The notes: generated by a model not told the origin, from the sequence alone. Shown: positions 9,370-18,197, counted from the stretch's first letter. The stretch: DNA of 64,000 nt from Spirochaeta thermophila DSM 6192 (GCF_000147075.1 NC_014484.1:2001501-2065500), one strand, 5' to 3'. A program made the numbers and translations.

Positions 9370-10334
9370 TCCCCCTCCTCCGAGACGACTCCGGTAGCCG
9401 GGGACTCCCGAAACCTCACCCGTACACCCACCTGGCGAGGTGAGAAGTCGAGCACCACCACCTCCTGGGGAACGATCGGCCGCACCTCCAGCACATACTC
9501 ACCCGGTTCCTCCACCTCTGCACAGTCCACCACCAGGTGCACATCCTGCGGGGCGAGCCCCTCCATGGTCGAATACGGCCCCTGGATGGTGACCGACCCC
9601 TCCTCGGGAAGGCCTTCCATCTCGAGAGAAGGCGACAGGTCCACCGCCACCAGGGGGACCTTCTCAAAGGTCTGATGGATGATCCGTTCCCTCACGAGGA
9701 CACGCACCTCCACCACATCCCCTCCCGGGATCCTCACGGAAGGAGCGGGCCTCACCAGCCGCACGGTGAGGCTCGCATCCTCGGTCCTGCTGGAGAGGTC
9801 GATACGCTCCGTGCGTATCTGCGTCACCCCCTCGATCACGTCCCTGGGACCTTCCACCTCGACCGACGAGGGGATCACGAGCATCTGGACCACCTCGTAC
9901 CCGGGCGGCGGGGAACCCGCCACATCGGGTATCACCTGGAGCGACTTGGAGAGCTTCTCCACCAGTTCCACCGTGATCTGCGAGGGTTCTATGGAAAACT
10001 CGGCTTCCACACCCAGGGCGGATTCCCCCCGATCGAGATGGATCGGGACGGTGTAACGACCCGGCACCGTGTGGGAAGAGAGGTCCACGTACACGGACAG
10101 GTCCTCGGGGAGGAGGGCGTAGATATCCTCCTCCCTGCCCCGTATCCCCACCCGTACCTTCTCCGGAAGGGGACTCGCAGGGATGAGCGTCTCCGGGAGG
10201 CGGGCGCTCAAGGAGATCATCACATAGCGTTCCTCGAAGGCCGAGTACCTCTGGGCATAGAAGAGGAGGACGGCGAAGACGAGAGAGACGATTTTCGCGG
10301 GGAGGTGGTGGAACACGTTCCTCTTCGTCCTCAT
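9366..10334 (-). CDS. cdaR: CdaR-like YbbR-domain membrane protein, regulator of CdaA
   Basis: 322 residues. One N-terminal membrane segment (IVSLVFAVLLFYAQRY, about residues 14-30) is followed by an extracytoplasmic part made of repeated YbbR modules (VRVGIRGREEDIYAL, VEVEGPRDVIEGV, VTIQGPYSTMEGL). In Firmicutes CdaR contacts and modulates the c-di-AMP synthase CdaA, and the two genes sit side by side. Here cdaA lies immediately upstream with an ATGA overlap, which supports the same pairing. There is no glmM downstream; acpS follows instead. Confidence 0.88.
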   Translation of the reverse strand: MRTKRNVFHHLPAKIVSLVFAVLLFYAQRYSAFEERYVMISLSARLPETLIPASPLPEKVRVGIRGREEDIYALLPEDLSVYVDLSSHTVPGRYTVPIHLDRGESALGVEAEFSIEPSQITVELVEKLSKSLQVIPDVAGSPPPGYEVVQMLVIPSSVEVEGPRDVIEGVTQIRTERIDLSSRTEDASLTVRLVRPAPSVRIPGGDVVEVRVLVRERIIHQTFEKVPLVAVDLSPSLEMEGLPEEGSVTIQGPYSTMEGLAPQDVHLVVDCAEVEEPGEYVLEVRPIVPQEVVVLDFSPRQVGVRVRFRESPATGVVSEEGE

Positions 10335-11128
10335 ACCCCTTCCCCCTGTTCGATGCGGGTCCTCTCCCTCGGGAGTCCGAGCAACCCGGCGAGGACGGCC
10401 CTGAGCTCCTCGGGCGAGAGGTCGTAGAGGAGCTTGGATTCGTAGGCGAGCGAGAGGGCACCTGTCTCCTCCGAGACCACCAGGACCACCGCGTCCGACT
10501 GTTCGGCGAGTCCAAGAGCAGCCCGGTGACGGGCGCCGAAGGCCCGCCGTGCCTGGGGTTGCTCGGAGAGCGGGAGGAAACAGGCAGCCGCGACCACCCG
10601 CCCCTTCTCTATCACCACCGCACCATCGTGGAGCGGGGTGTCATGACCGAATATGGTGATGAGGAGCGAGGATGAGAGCTCGGCGTCCAGCCGGATTCCC
10701 GTCTCTATCGCGTTCCGCAGACTCATGCTCCGGGAGAGCACGATGAGCGCCCCCCGCCGCGCCGCAGAAAGGACCTCCATGGCATTGAGCACCGCGTCGA
10801 TGTCGAGGGAATACCTCCTCGCCCCGAGGCCGAAGACCTGTCCCTGGCCGAGCCGGGTGAAGATGCGCCTGAGCTCCGGCTGAAAGATCACGAACACGCC
10901 GAGCACCAGGCCCGGTGCGAGGAACGAGAGGATCCACCGGAGGGTCGAGAGCCCCAGGACGAAGGCGAGGAGGTAGAGCCCTCCGAGGAAGAGAAGCCCC
11001 CTCAGGACCGGGAGGGCGTTGGTCACGAGGAGCAGCTCGTACGTCTTGTAGATGAGGAATGCGAGTATCCCTATATCGAGGAGGGGGAGGAACACCGTGT
11101 CCCAGAGGGTCTTGAGCGTCTCTATCAT
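10331..11128 (-). CDS. cdaA: Diadenylate cyclase CdaA (DisA_N domain membrane protein)
   Basis: 265 residues; makes c-di-AMP from two ATP. Three N-terminal membrane segments (residues about 10-85) precede the diadenylate cyclase domain, which has the DGA motif in HDTPLHDGAVV and the RHR motif in FGARHRAALGL (the usual residue before RHR is Thr, here Ala). The start is the ATG at 11128, overlapping the folP stop; the longer frame upstream is read inside folP. Gene order folP-cdaA-cdaR places c-di-AMP synthesis in the same transcript as folate and isoprenoid synthesis. Confidence 0.94.
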   Translation of the reverse strand: MIETLKTLWDTVFLPLLDIGILAFLIYKTYELLLVTNALPVLRGLLFLGGLYLLAFVLGLSTLRWILSFLAPGLVLGVFVIFQPELRRIFTRLGQGQVFGLGARRYSLDIDAVLNAMEVLSAARRGALIVLSRSMSLRNAIETGIRLDAELSSSLLITIFGHDTPLHDGAVVIEKGRVVAAACFLPLSEQPQARRAFGARHRAALGLAEQSDAVVLVVSEETGALSLAYESKLLYDLSPEELRAVLAGLLGLPRERTRIEQGEGV

Positions 11129-11991
11129 GACTCCGCCGCAGGCCCGGAGGGGAGCGTCGCTCCTTCCACGGCCTCCTTCATGAGGATGAGATCCCTCGTG
11201 GCCTTGACATCGTGCACCCTGAGGATGGCCGCTCCTTTGAGGGCGGCGTGGTAGTGGCACGCGAGGGTACCGGAGAGTCTTTCCTCCACCTCTCTCCCCA
11301 GGGTGAGTCCGATGAAGGACTTGCGGGAGACTCCCACGAGCACAGGATACCCGGTGGAGACGAATACATCCAGGTGCTTCAAGAGCAGGAGGTTGTCTTC
11401 CCTTCGTTTCCCGAACCCGAATCCCGGGTCGATGATGATCTGGTCGCGGTGCACCCCTGCCTCGAGGGCGTGTTCCACAAACGAGAGGAGCTCCCTCCGC
11501 ACCTCCTCCACCGGATCGTCGTAGTGAGGATCGATCTGCATCGTGCGGGGTGTTCCGCGCATGTGCATGAGCACCACCGGCACCCCCCTCTCCGCGACGA
11601 GCCGTGCGAGGTCGGGATCGTCCCTGAGGGCCGAGATGTCGTTCACGATGTCGGCCCCTGCATCGAGGGCCTCCCGGGCCACACGGGCCTTCCGGGTATC
11701 CACCGAGATCGGCACGTCCACGAGCCTCCTCACCTCCCGGACCACGGGAACGAGCCGGGCGAGTTCCTCCTCTTCGGAGACATAGTCGCTCCCGGGACGC
11801 GAGGACTCGGCCCCTATGTCCAGGAGATCCGCCCCCTCCTCCACGAGGGCCACGGCCCTCCTCACCGCCTCCTCACCGGAGGCCCTGCTTCCGGGATAGA
11901 AGGAATCCGGCGTCGTGTTCACTATGCCCATGATGAGCGGCCGTCGTTCGTATGGAAGGAGGGCTCCAGATGCGAGTCTGAGGGCTTTCAT
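11125..11991 (-). CDS. folP: Dihydropteroate synthase
   Basis: 288 residues; condenses hydroxymethyl-dihydropterin diphosphate with p-aminobenzoate in folate synthesis. It is a TIM barrel with MGIVNTTPDSFYPGS, DIGAESSRPGS, DIVNDISAL and DPGFGFGK motifs. The start is uncertain: ATG at 11991 fits the family N-terminus (KALRLASGALLPYERRPLIMGI) but has no Shine-Dalgarno; a GTG at 12030 would add 13 residues. The ATG lies exactly 6 nt after an extended -10 box, so a leaderless internal transcript is possible in addition to read-through from dxs. Confidence 0.94.
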   Translation of the reverse strand: MKALRLASGALLPYERRPLIMGIVNTTPDSFYPGSRASGEEAVRRAVALVEEGADLLDIGAESSRPGSDYVSEEEELARLVPVVREVRRLVDVPISVDTRKARVAREALDAGADIVNDISALRDDPDLARLVAERGVPVVLMHMRGTPRTMQIDPHYDDPVEEVRRELLSFVEHALEAGVHRDQIIIDPGFGFGKRREDNLLLLKHLDVFVSTGYPVLVGVSRKSFIGLTLGREVEERLSGTLACHYHAALKGAAILRVHDVKATRDLILMKEAVEGATLPSGPAAES

Positions 11992-11997
11992 GGGGGC

Positions 11998-12006
11998 AGT
12001 ATACCA
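11998..12006 (-). promoter_or_regulatory. Extended -10 promoter in front of folP (leaderless candidate)
   Basis: On the minus strand TGG-TATACT is followed by six bases (GCCCCC) and then the folP ATG, so transcription would begin at the A of the start codon. The -35 region is poor (TGCACC), which is tolerated by TGn-extended promoters. It lies in the 48-nt gap after dxs. Confidence 0.5.
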
Positions 12007-12039
12007 CAAACACGCGGAAGGTGCACGCACTCCCGGCCG

Positions 12040-13935
12040 TCACGCAGAGTGGGAGTGGAGCCTCCGGGAACCGCCCACCCCCTCGCGGACCAGCTCCGCT
12101 ATGTGGGCCGCATCGAGGCCGTAGTCGGCGAGGAGCTCCTGCCTCGTCGCATGGGTGGGGAACTCGTCGGGCACGCCTTTGTGGACGAGCCGCACCCCTT
12201 CCACATCCACAGCGGCGAGGATGGTCTCTCCGACACCTCCCGAGGCCACCCCATCCTCCAGGAGGTACACGCCCCGATACCGCGAGAAGATCTTTCCAAG
12301 ATGGACGAGATCGAGCGGCTTGAGAAAGCGCAGGTGGTAGACATCCGCCGGTATCCCCTCGCCTGAGAGCAGTTCTGCAGCCGAGAGGAGCTCCCTGAGG
12401 TGCCCTCCGGCTCCCACCAGGAGGACGTGCGCCTCGCCGGTCTCCCGCAGGAACACCCCCCGTCCGGGGATGAGCTCCCCCTCACATGCCGAGAGAGGGG
12501 GAAGGCAGACATCCTTCGGGTACCGAAGGGCCACGGGGCCGCCCCTCTCGAGGGCCCAGCGAAGCATGAGGTGCATCTCGTCGGCAGTCGCAGGCATGAG
12601 GATGGTCATGCCCGGCACCGCCTTGAGCATGGGCACATCGAAGATACCCTGGTGGGTCTCTCCATCCCCGGGGACGAGGCCCGCCCGATCGATCGCAAAC
12701 ACCACTGGGAGCTTCGGGATGGCCACGTCGTGGATCACCTGGTCGATCGCCCGCTGAAGGAAGGTGGAATAGAGAGCAACCACGGGCCTGAGTCCGGCAC
12801 GTGCGAGACCTGCGGCGAGCCCCACCGCGTGCTGCTCTGCGATCCCCACGTCGTAGAACCGGTCCGGAAAGGCCTGCCTGAAGGGGGCGAGCCCTGTCCC
12901 CGTCTCCATGGCCGCCGTGATGGCCGTGATGCGCTCATCCTTCGAAGCCTCGCAGAGCAGGGCCTGGGAGAAGGCCTGGGTGAAGGTCACCTTTTCCGAG
13001 GAGCTCACCTCCCCGCTGTCCACGCAGAACGAGGAAACCCCGTGGTAGGTCGTGGGGTCCTCCTCGGCGTAGGGGTACCCCTTTCCCTTCCTCGTCTTCA
13101 CATGGACCACCACCGGCCGCTGCATCTCCCTCACGTCCTGGAACACCTGGACGAGTCGATCGATCCGGTGCCCGTCGACCGGCCCCACGTATTCGAACCC
13201 CAGGACCGAGAAGAGGTTCTGCTCATAGACCAGAGACTTCACACCGGCCTTCAGTCGTTCGACCATGTCCATGAGCCTTCCCCCGTAGTGGGGGATACCC
13301 GCGATGATCCCGTCCACCCACTCCCTGAAGTGCTGGTACGAACTGGTGGATGAGAGCCTGCTGAAGTAGTAGGAGAGGGCCCCCACGTTGGGGCTGATGG
13401 ACATGTCGTTGTCGTTGAGAACGATGATCAGGTCTTTCTTGAGGTGTCCCGCGTGATTGAGGGCCTCCAGGGCCATGCCACCGGTGAGGGCACCGTCCCC
13501 GATGACCGCCACCACCTTCCCCTCCTGCCGGAGGAGTTCCATGCCCATCCGGAGGCCCAGCCCTATGGAGAGCGAGGTGGAGGCGTGTCCCGTCTCCACC
13601 ACGTCGTGTTCGCTCTCTGACGGCTTGGGGAACCCGCTTATCCCTCCCCTCTGGCGAAGGGTGGGGAAGGCATCACGCCTGCCCGTGAGGATCTTGTGGG
13701 GATAACACTGGTGCCCCACGTCCCAGATGATCCTGTCCTTCGGGCTCTCGAAGACATAGTGGAGGGCAAGGGTGAGCTCTATCACGCCCAAATTGGATGC
13801 AAGATGTCCTCCCGTCCGGCTCACCGTCGCAAGGATGTACTCACGTATCTCCTCTGCCAGCTCGGAAAGCTGGGAGAAGGAAAGTCTCTTGACATCCTCT
13901 GGCCCCTCTACCTGAGAGAGGTACGTGAAGTTCAC
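12040..13935 (-). CDS. dxs: 1-Deoxy-D-xylulose-5-phosphate synthase
   Basis: 631 residues; thiamine-diphosphate enzyme joining pyruvate and glyceraldehyde 3-phosphate, first step of the MEP isoprenoid pathway. The thiamine/Mg motif runs from GDGALTGGMALEALNHAG to NDNDMSISPN (about residues 145-185), and the transketolase-like pyrimidine half contains DVGIAEQHAVGLAAGLA. DVGHQCYPHKILTGRR near residue 75 is typical. The start is GTG at 13935, with GGGCAGG upstream. It is the second gene of the operon, after the 31-residue basic peptide. Confidence 0.96.
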   Translation of the reverse strand: MNFTYLSQVEGPEDVKRLSFSQLSELAEEIREYILATVSRTGGHLASNLGVIELTLALHYVFESPKDRIIWDVGHQCYPHKILTGRRDAFPTLRQRGGISGFPKPSESEHDVVETGHASTSLSIGLGLRMGMELLRQEGKVVAVIGDGALTGGMALEALNHAGHLKKDLIIVLNDNDMSISPNVGALSYYFSRLSSTSSYQHFREWVDGIIAGIPHYGGRLMDMVERLKAGVKSLVYEQNLFSVLGFEYVGPVDGHRIDRLVQVFQDVREMQRPVVVHVKTRKGKGYPYAEEDPTTYHGVSSFCVDSGEVSSSEKVTFTQAFSQALLCEASKDERITAITAAMETGTGLAPFRQAFPDRFYDVGIAEQHAVGLAAGLARAGLRPVVALYSTFLQRAIDQVIHDVAIPKLPVVFAIDRAGLVPGDGETHQGIFDVPMLKAVPGMTILMPATADEMHLMLRWALERGGPVALRYPKDVCLPPLSACEGELIPGRGVFLRETGEAHVLLVGAGGHLRELLSAAELLSGEGIPADVYHLRFLKPLDLVHLGKIFSRYRGVYLLEDGVASGGVGETILAAVDVEGVRLVHKGVPDEFPTHATRQELLADYGLDAAHIAELVREGVGGSRRLHSHSA

Positions 13936-13964
13936 CGGCCTGCCCTCTTTCGAGTCATGAAACC

Positions 13965-14060
13965 TCAGCGTTTCTTCTTTTTATGGCGGTTCTTCCGGAG
14001 TTTCTTCTTCCTCTTGTGCTTGGCAATCTTCTTCCGCTTACGCTTTCTTCCGCACGGCAC
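13965..14060 (-). CDS. 31-residue Lys/Arg-rich protein, AURKAIP1/COX24-like or THX-like ribosomal peptide
   Basis: A GTG-started frame preceded by GAGGAGAG encodes 31 residues, of which 19 are Lys or Arg, ending RKNRHKKKKR then stop. The IAKHKRKKKLRKNRHKKKK pattern resembles the short AURKAIP1/COX24-domain proteins annotated in spirochaetes and Bacteroidetes, proposed to be ribosome-associated. It directly follows a strong promoter and is first in the dxs operon. Its reality is supported by the promoter, ribosome site, coding composition and the tight 29-nt gap to dxs; function is inferred. Confidence 0.75.
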   Translation of the reverse strand: MPCGRKRKRKKIAKHKRKKKLRKNRHKKKKR

Positions 14061-14093
14061 CGATCTCTCTCCTCACAAAGAAGTGGTGGATGC

Positions 14094-14122
14094 ATTATGC
14101 GAACCCCGCCCCCTTTCGTCAA
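14094..14122 (-). promoter_or_regulatory. Promoter of the long dxs-folP-cdaA-priA operon
   Basis: Minus-strand TTGACG (14122-14117), 17-nt spacer and CATAAT (14099-14094). The predicted start near 14087 leaves a leader of about 27 nt with GAGGAGAG before the GTG of the small basic gene. The genes from there to priA are on one strand with overlaps or gaps under 50 nt, and I saw no terminator between them. Confidence 0.75.
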
Positions 14123-14127
14123 GGGCC

Positions 14128-15138
14128 TCACCCCTGGAGTCGGTAGGTCTCCACGCTCACCCTGGAACCTACGGCCTCCACGAGCTTCCTGAAAGGCAGC
14201 TCACCTCTGTCGAGGAACGAGAAATCGCCCGAGACACCCGCATGGGCGATCTCCTGGGAGAGGGGGATGCTCCCCAGGAAAGGAACGCCGAGGCTCTCCG
14301 CGGTACGGGCCGTGAGCCCCTCGCCCCACACCTCGCCCGCCATGTTCTCTATGACACCCAACAAGGGTACCGAGAGCCGCTTGAAGGCGTCCACCCCGCG
14401 CCGCAGGTCCTCCTGGGCGAGGGGATGGGGCGTGGCCACCAGGAGGGCACCGGTGAGCGGCAGGAGCTGGCTCGCGCTGAGCTGCACGTCCCCCGTGCCC
14501 GGGGGGAGATCGAGGAGGAGGTAATCGAGTGCGGGCCACTCCACCTGGGTGATGAGCGACTGGAGCATGCTGTGGAGCATGGGACCGCGCCAGACCAGGG
14601 CCTGTCCCTCCTCCACGAGGAACCCCACACTCATCACCACGATCCCCTCCCTCGTCCGGGCAGGGACGATACGCTCACCCTCCGCCTCAGGCCCCTGCAC
14701 GGGCGGGAGGAGGCGGGGGATGTTGGGCCCGTAGATGTCGGCATCCAGGACCCCCACCTTGGCTCCCAACCTGTGGAAGAGATGGGCGAGGAGGGCGGTG
14801 ACCGTGGACTTACCCACCCCGCCTTTCCCGCTCCCCACCGCGAGCACGGTCTTCACGGGCACCGACAGCCTCTCCTGGATGCGGGTGTCCTGACGGACAC
14901 GCGCGCTCACACGGATGTCCACCTCCCGCACCTCGGGGAAGGCCGAGAGGAGGGCCTCCCTGCACTGCGCTGTGAGCGTCTCTTTGAGCGGACACCCCGG
15001 GGTGGTGAGCTCGAGGGTGAAGGCGATCCTCCCATCCTCTATCGAAAGGTCCTTCACGAACCCCAGCTCCACGATGTTCCTGCCGAGTTCGGGATCCGTG
15101 ACCTTCGACAACACCTCGTAGACTGCTTCAGGACTCAT
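14128..15138 (-). CDS. mrp: Mrp/NBP35-type P-loop ATPase, Fe-S cluster carrier
   Basis: 336 residues. The N-terminal MIP18/DUF59 domain (VTDPELGRNIVELGFVKDL; TTPGCPL) is followed by a MinD/ParA-like ATPase with a deviant Walker A, GSGKGGVGKST (about residue 103), LDADIYGPNIPRLL and LLLDLPPGTGDVQL. Mrp proteins bind and transfer Fe-S clusters; the usual CxxC near the C-terminus of the family is not evident here. The start ATG at 15138 has no Shine-Dalgarno but sits 6 nt after a promoter -10 box, so the mRNA is predicted to be leaderless. Confidence 0.93.
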   Translation of the reverse strand: MSPEAVYEVLSKVTDPELGRNIVELGFVKDLSIEDGRIAFTLELTTPGCPLKETLTAQCREALLSAFPEVREVDIRVSARVRQDTRIQERLSVPVKTVLAVGSGKGGVGKSTVTALLAHLFHRLGAKVGVLDADIYGPNIPRLLPPVQGPEAEGERIVPARTREGIVVMSVGFLVEEGQALVWRGPMLHSMLQSLITQVEWPALDYLLLDLPPGTGDVQLSASQLLPLTGALLVATPHPLAQEDLRRGVDAFKRLSVPLLGVIENMAGEVWGEGLTARTAESLGVPFLGSIPLSQEIAHAGVSGDFSFLDRGELPFRKLVEAVGSRVSVETYRLQG

Positions 15139-15144
15139 GGATCT

Positions 15145-15173
15145 AAGGTACTCACCCGATCCGGGGAAGGCAA
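15145..15173 (-). promoter_or_regulatory. Promoter of mrp, predicted leaderless
   Basis: Minus-strand TTGCCT (15173-15168), 17-nt spacer, TACCTT (15150-15145), then AGATCC and the mrp ATG. The expected start point coincides with the A of the ATG. Confidence 0.6.
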
Positions 15174-15195
15174 GCGCCGGCCTCCCCCCATGGGG

Positions 15196-16098
15196 TTACG
15201 GCCGCCCGTCCTCAGGGGGAGGGACGTCCCGAGCCGCGGCCACGTCGGAGAGGTCATGCGCCTCATCCATCACCCGGATCGGAAAGGGCGAGGTGACCGA
15301 TCCCGTGTAGACCGAGACGTGGGGGAAGGGTATCTCTATCCCCTCGGCATCGAACCGCTGCTTGATCTCGTGCATGATGGAATTCTTGAGCTTGAGGTAG
15401 TCGGTCTTTATGAACCATACCCCGAAGAAGATCTCGATCCCCGAGGCCCCGAAGGCCTTGAAGACGATGAGGGGCTCCGGCTCATCAAGACAATAGGGAT
15501 TCTTCTCGGCCACCTCGCGCAGTATACGGGCCACACGGGTGAAGTCCTCCTTATAGGCCACCGAGAGATCGATGTCAAGGCGCCGTATGGGATAGTAGGT
15601 GATGTTCACGAGCTCCTGGTTGATGAGTCTCTCCGAGGGGATACGTACGAACCTGTTGTCGAAGGTGCGCACCTTCACCGAAAGGAGGTCCACCGAGACC
15701 ACGAATCCGGTGAACTCGCCCACCTTGATGAGATCCCCTACGCTGAAGGGCCGCTCGGAGAGGAGGAAGATTCCGCTTATGAGGTTCGACATGCTCGTCT
15801 GGGCCGCGAACCCCACCGCTATACCGGCGATCCCCGCCGCCCCCAGGAGGGTGGCAGGGCTCACCCCGAGCCTTTGTAGGACTACCAGGATGAGCAGGAG
15901 AAGGCCCGAATAGTAGACGATCCTGGTGATGACCATGCTCGCATGAGGCGAGAGCTTGCGCAGCACCACCTTCCGGAGGAAGAGGCTCAGCAGCTTGAGT
16001 GCGAGAAACCCTCCCACCAGCAGGCCGAGGATCCCGAGGGCCTCCTTCCACCAGTCCATGGAGAGGAGCCCGGAGAGGTTCACGAACGGCCACTTCAT
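15196..16098 (-). CDS. mscS: Small-conductance mechanosensitive channel (MscS family)
   Basis: 300 residues. Three membrane segments (about residues 15-115) end in the pore-lining helix, rich in Gly/Ala (TLLGAAGIAGIAVGFAAQ), followed by the beta domain (GIFLLSERPFSVGDLIKVGE) and the cytoplasmic cage. It releases osmolytes on hypo-osmotic shock. The ATG at 16098 starts 2 nt after the DUF432-like gene, so the two are one transcription unit; the long frame upstream of this ATG overlaps that gene and is not used. The last 25 residues are acidic and Pro-rich. Confidence 0.94.
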   Translation of the reverse strand: MKWPFVNLSGLLSMDWWKEALGILGLLVGGFLALKLLSLFLRKVVLRKLSPHASMVITRIVYYSGLLLLILVVLQRLGVSPATLLGAAGIAGIAVGFAAQTSMSNLISGIFLLSERPFSVGDLIKVGEFTGFVVSVDLLSVKVRTFDNRFVRIPSERLINQELVNITYYPIRRLDIDLSVAYKEDFTRVARILREVAEKNPYCLDEPEPLIVFKAFGASGIEIFFGVWFIKTDYLKLKNSIMHEIKQRFDAEGIEIPFPHVSVYTGSVTSPFPIRVMDEAHDLSDVAAARDVPPPEDGRP

Positions 16099-16100
16099 AC

Positions 16101-16886
16101 TCAAAACCCCGTGAGGCTTCGGATGAGGGAAACCCCCATCACGAAGATGTTCCGGGCGGCCTTTTCCCTGGGACCAGAGACGAGCACCTCGCCCTCGGTA
16201 TACCCCGGAGCACCCCTCTCGAACTGCCACTGGAGTTCTCCGGTCTCTCCGCGGAACGAGAGCGATGCGCGGGAGGTGGTGAGCCTGTCCCCTCCGCGGT
16301 AGAGGGAGAGGAAGGCAACGGGCACGACGAGACGTTCCAGGAGGAGCTCCCCCTGCGTGCGGTTGCGGAGGGCCACCCCACAGAGGGCCCACATGCCCGC
16401 CGGCCGTGCCTCAGGCTCGGTCATGACCCTGGTCCTGAAGGAATAGCCGAGCACTCCCGACTCAGGAGACCCGGACCACGTGTTGGAGAACACCATCGGT
16501 GGGAGGTCGAGGACCGTGTGCTCGTAGGACTCCCCGTAAAGGACGAGCCGCACCCACAGGGGGATGTGGAAGAAGATGCGGTGTTCGTCGCCCGGGAAGA
16601 TCCGCAGAGGGGCCTCCGGAAACAGGATGAGGGGTTTGTCGGGCAGCGCAGGAAGGAGGGAGAAGGAACGGGCCGGCGCTCTGAGGAGGATGTCCTGGAC
16701 CACCACCTCCTCCGGAGGCCCGGTGATCGCGGCCCCCGGACGAACGTCGAGATCCACCTGTCGCGACCCGTACCGGTACGCGAGCCTGCACACCCCCCTC
16801 TCGTAGCCGAGGGAGAGCCTGAGCCGCCCCACCCGTACGCCGTATCCCCCTCCCTCCTCCAGGGTATAGGCCTCTTCCGGTTGCAT
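16101..16886 (-). CDS. DUF432-like protein paired with MscS
   Basis: 261 residues, soluble, no signal peptide or membrane segment. The pattern GGYGVRVGRLRLSLGYE, then RPGAAITGPPEEVVV with a beta-rich body (IFFHIPLWVRLVLYG; PPMVFSNTWSG; GVALRNRT) matches what I recall of DUF432, a family of unknown function described mainly in archaea; I hold the family name at moderate confidence. It precedes mscS by 2 nt, so a role in channel regulation or sensing is plausible but unproven. No Shine-Dalgarno; the ATG follows a -10 box by 6 nt. Confidence 0.7.
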   Translation of the reverse strand: MQPEEAYTLEEGGGYGVRVGRLRLSLGYERGVCRLAYRYGSRQVDLDVRPGAAITGPPEEVVVQDILLRAPARSFSLLPALPDKPLILFPEAPLRIFPGDEHRIFFHIPLWVRLVLYGESYEHTVLDLPPMVFSNTWSGSPESGVLGYSFRTRVMTEPEARPAGMWALCGVALRNRTQGELLLERLVVPVAFLSLYRGGDRLTTSRASLSFRGETGELQWQFERGAPGYTEGEVLVSGPREKAARNIFVMGVSLIRSLTGF

Positions 16887-16892
16887 GGAACC

Positions 16893-16921
16893 AGTCTACC
16901 CTGAAGGAGCGAGGATGCCAA
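16893..16921 (-). promoter_or_regulatory. Promoter of the DUF432-mscS unit, predicted leaderless
   Basis: Minus-strand TTGGCA (16921-16916), 17-nt spacer, TAGACT (16898-16893), then six bases (GGTTCC) and the ATG. Spacing puts the start point on the first base of the codon. The 60-nt gap to icd shows no terminator. Confidence 0.65.
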
Positions 16922-16946
16922 GGATATCCTCCCTAAGGAAGGTGGC

Positions 16947-18155
16947 TCACATGTGGGCGATGATCTGGTTCCCGAACTCGCTCGTGGAGACCTGCTCGGC
17001 CCCTTCCATGAGACGTGCGAAGTCGTAGGTGACCTTGCGGGAGGCGATCGCACCGGTGAGCCCCTTTTCGATGAGCGCGGCCGCCTCGTGCCAGCCGAGG
17101 TACTCGAACATCATCTTCCCCGAGAGGATCACGGAGCTCGGGTTCACCATGTCCTTCCCCGCATACTTGGGAGCGGTCCCGTGCGTGGCCTCGAAGATCG
17201 CATGTCCTGTCTCATAGTTGATGTTCGCCCCCGGGGCGATCCCGATCCCCCCCACCTGGGCTGCGAGGGCGTCGGAGATGTAGTCCCCGTTGAGGTTCAT
17301 GGTGGCGATCACGTCGAACTCCGCGGGTCTGGTGAGGATCTGCTGGAGGAAGGCGTCGGCGATGGCGTCCTTCACGAGCACTTTCCCTTCGGGCACGACG
17401 CCGTCGGGGACATCCCCCCAGATGACCACCCGATCGCCGAACTGCTCCTTCGCCACCTCGTACCCCCACGCCCTGAAGGCCCCCTCGGTGTACTTCATGA
17501 TGTTCCCCTTGTGCACGAGGGTCACGGAGCGCCTTCCGTGGTCGAGGGCGTACCTGATCGCGGCCCGTACGAGACGCTTCGTCCCCGTGGGGCTTATGGG
17601 CTTGACCCCGATCCCCGAATCCTCGCGGATCTGCCACCCGAACTCCCTCCTGCAGAAGTCGATGAGACGCTTCGTACGCTCATCCCCCGAGGGGAGCTCG
17701 AATCCGGCATACACGTCCTCGGTGTTCTCCCGGAAGACCACCATGTCCACCAGCTCTGGGTGTCGTACCGGTGAGGGGATGCCGGGATAGTACTTCACCG
17801 GTCTCAGACACACGTAGAGATCGAGCATCTGCCTGAGCGTCACGTTGAGGCTCCGGAAGCCCCCGCCGACGGGCGTGGTGAGGGGACCTTTGATCCCCAC
17901 CAGGTACTCTTTGAAGGCCTCGAGGGTCTCGTCCGGGAGCCACGTCCCCTTCTCCCGGTAGGCCCGTTCGCCGGCAAGCACCTCCATCCATGCGACCTTC
18001 CGTCTGCCGCCGTAGGCCTTCTGCACCGCTGCATCGAAGACGCGAACCGCCGCACGCCATATGTCGGGACCGGTCCCGTCTCCCTGGATGAAGGGGATGA
18101 CGGGCTCGTTAGGTACGACGAGTCCTCCAGCTTCCTTTCGTATCTTCTCTCCCAC
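16947..18155 (-). CDS. icd: Isocitrate dehydrogenase, NADP-dependent
   Basis: 402 residues; oxidative decarboxylation of isocitrate to 2-oxoglutarate. The substrate loop [23 protein letters not shown] contains the serine and arginines that bind isocitrate, and [27 protein letters not shown] is the Mg/isocitrate signature. The [11 protein letters not shown] segment has the Lys-Tyr pair of NADP-specific enzymes. The start is GTG at 18155, with AAGGAG 10 nt upstream. No citrate synthase or aconitase lies nearby, so it may serve glutamate synthesis. It is divergent from the TPR gene with overlapping promoters. Confidence 0.96.
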   Translation of the reverse strand: MGEKIRKEAGGLVVPNEPVIPFIQGDGTGPDIWRAAVRVFDAAVQKAYGGRRKVAWMEVLAGERAYREKGTWLPDETLEAFKEYLVGIKGPLTTPVGGGFRSLNVTLRQMLDLYVCLRPVKYYPGIPSPVRHPELVDMVVFRENTEDVYAGFELPSGDERTKRLIDFCRREFGWQIREDSGIGVKPISPTGTKRLVRAAIRYALDHGRRSVTLVHKGNIMKYTEGAFRAWGYEVAKEQFGDRVVIWGDVPDGVVPEGKVLVKDAIADAFLQQILTRPAEFDVIATMNLNGDYISDALAAQVGGIGIAPGANINYETGHAIFEATHGTAPKYAGKDMVNPSSVILSGKMMFEYLGWHEAAALIEKGLTGAIASRKVTYDFARLMEGAEQVSTSEFGNQIIAHM

Positions 18156-18197
18156 GGCTTCTTACTCCTTCCTGCAGGGGGATATGCATGGCATCTC

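Noticed and set aside
13696-15879. A 727-codon + strand open frame
   Set aside because: Runs antisense through dxs, the small basic gene, mrp and mscS; no ribosome site or recognisable domain.
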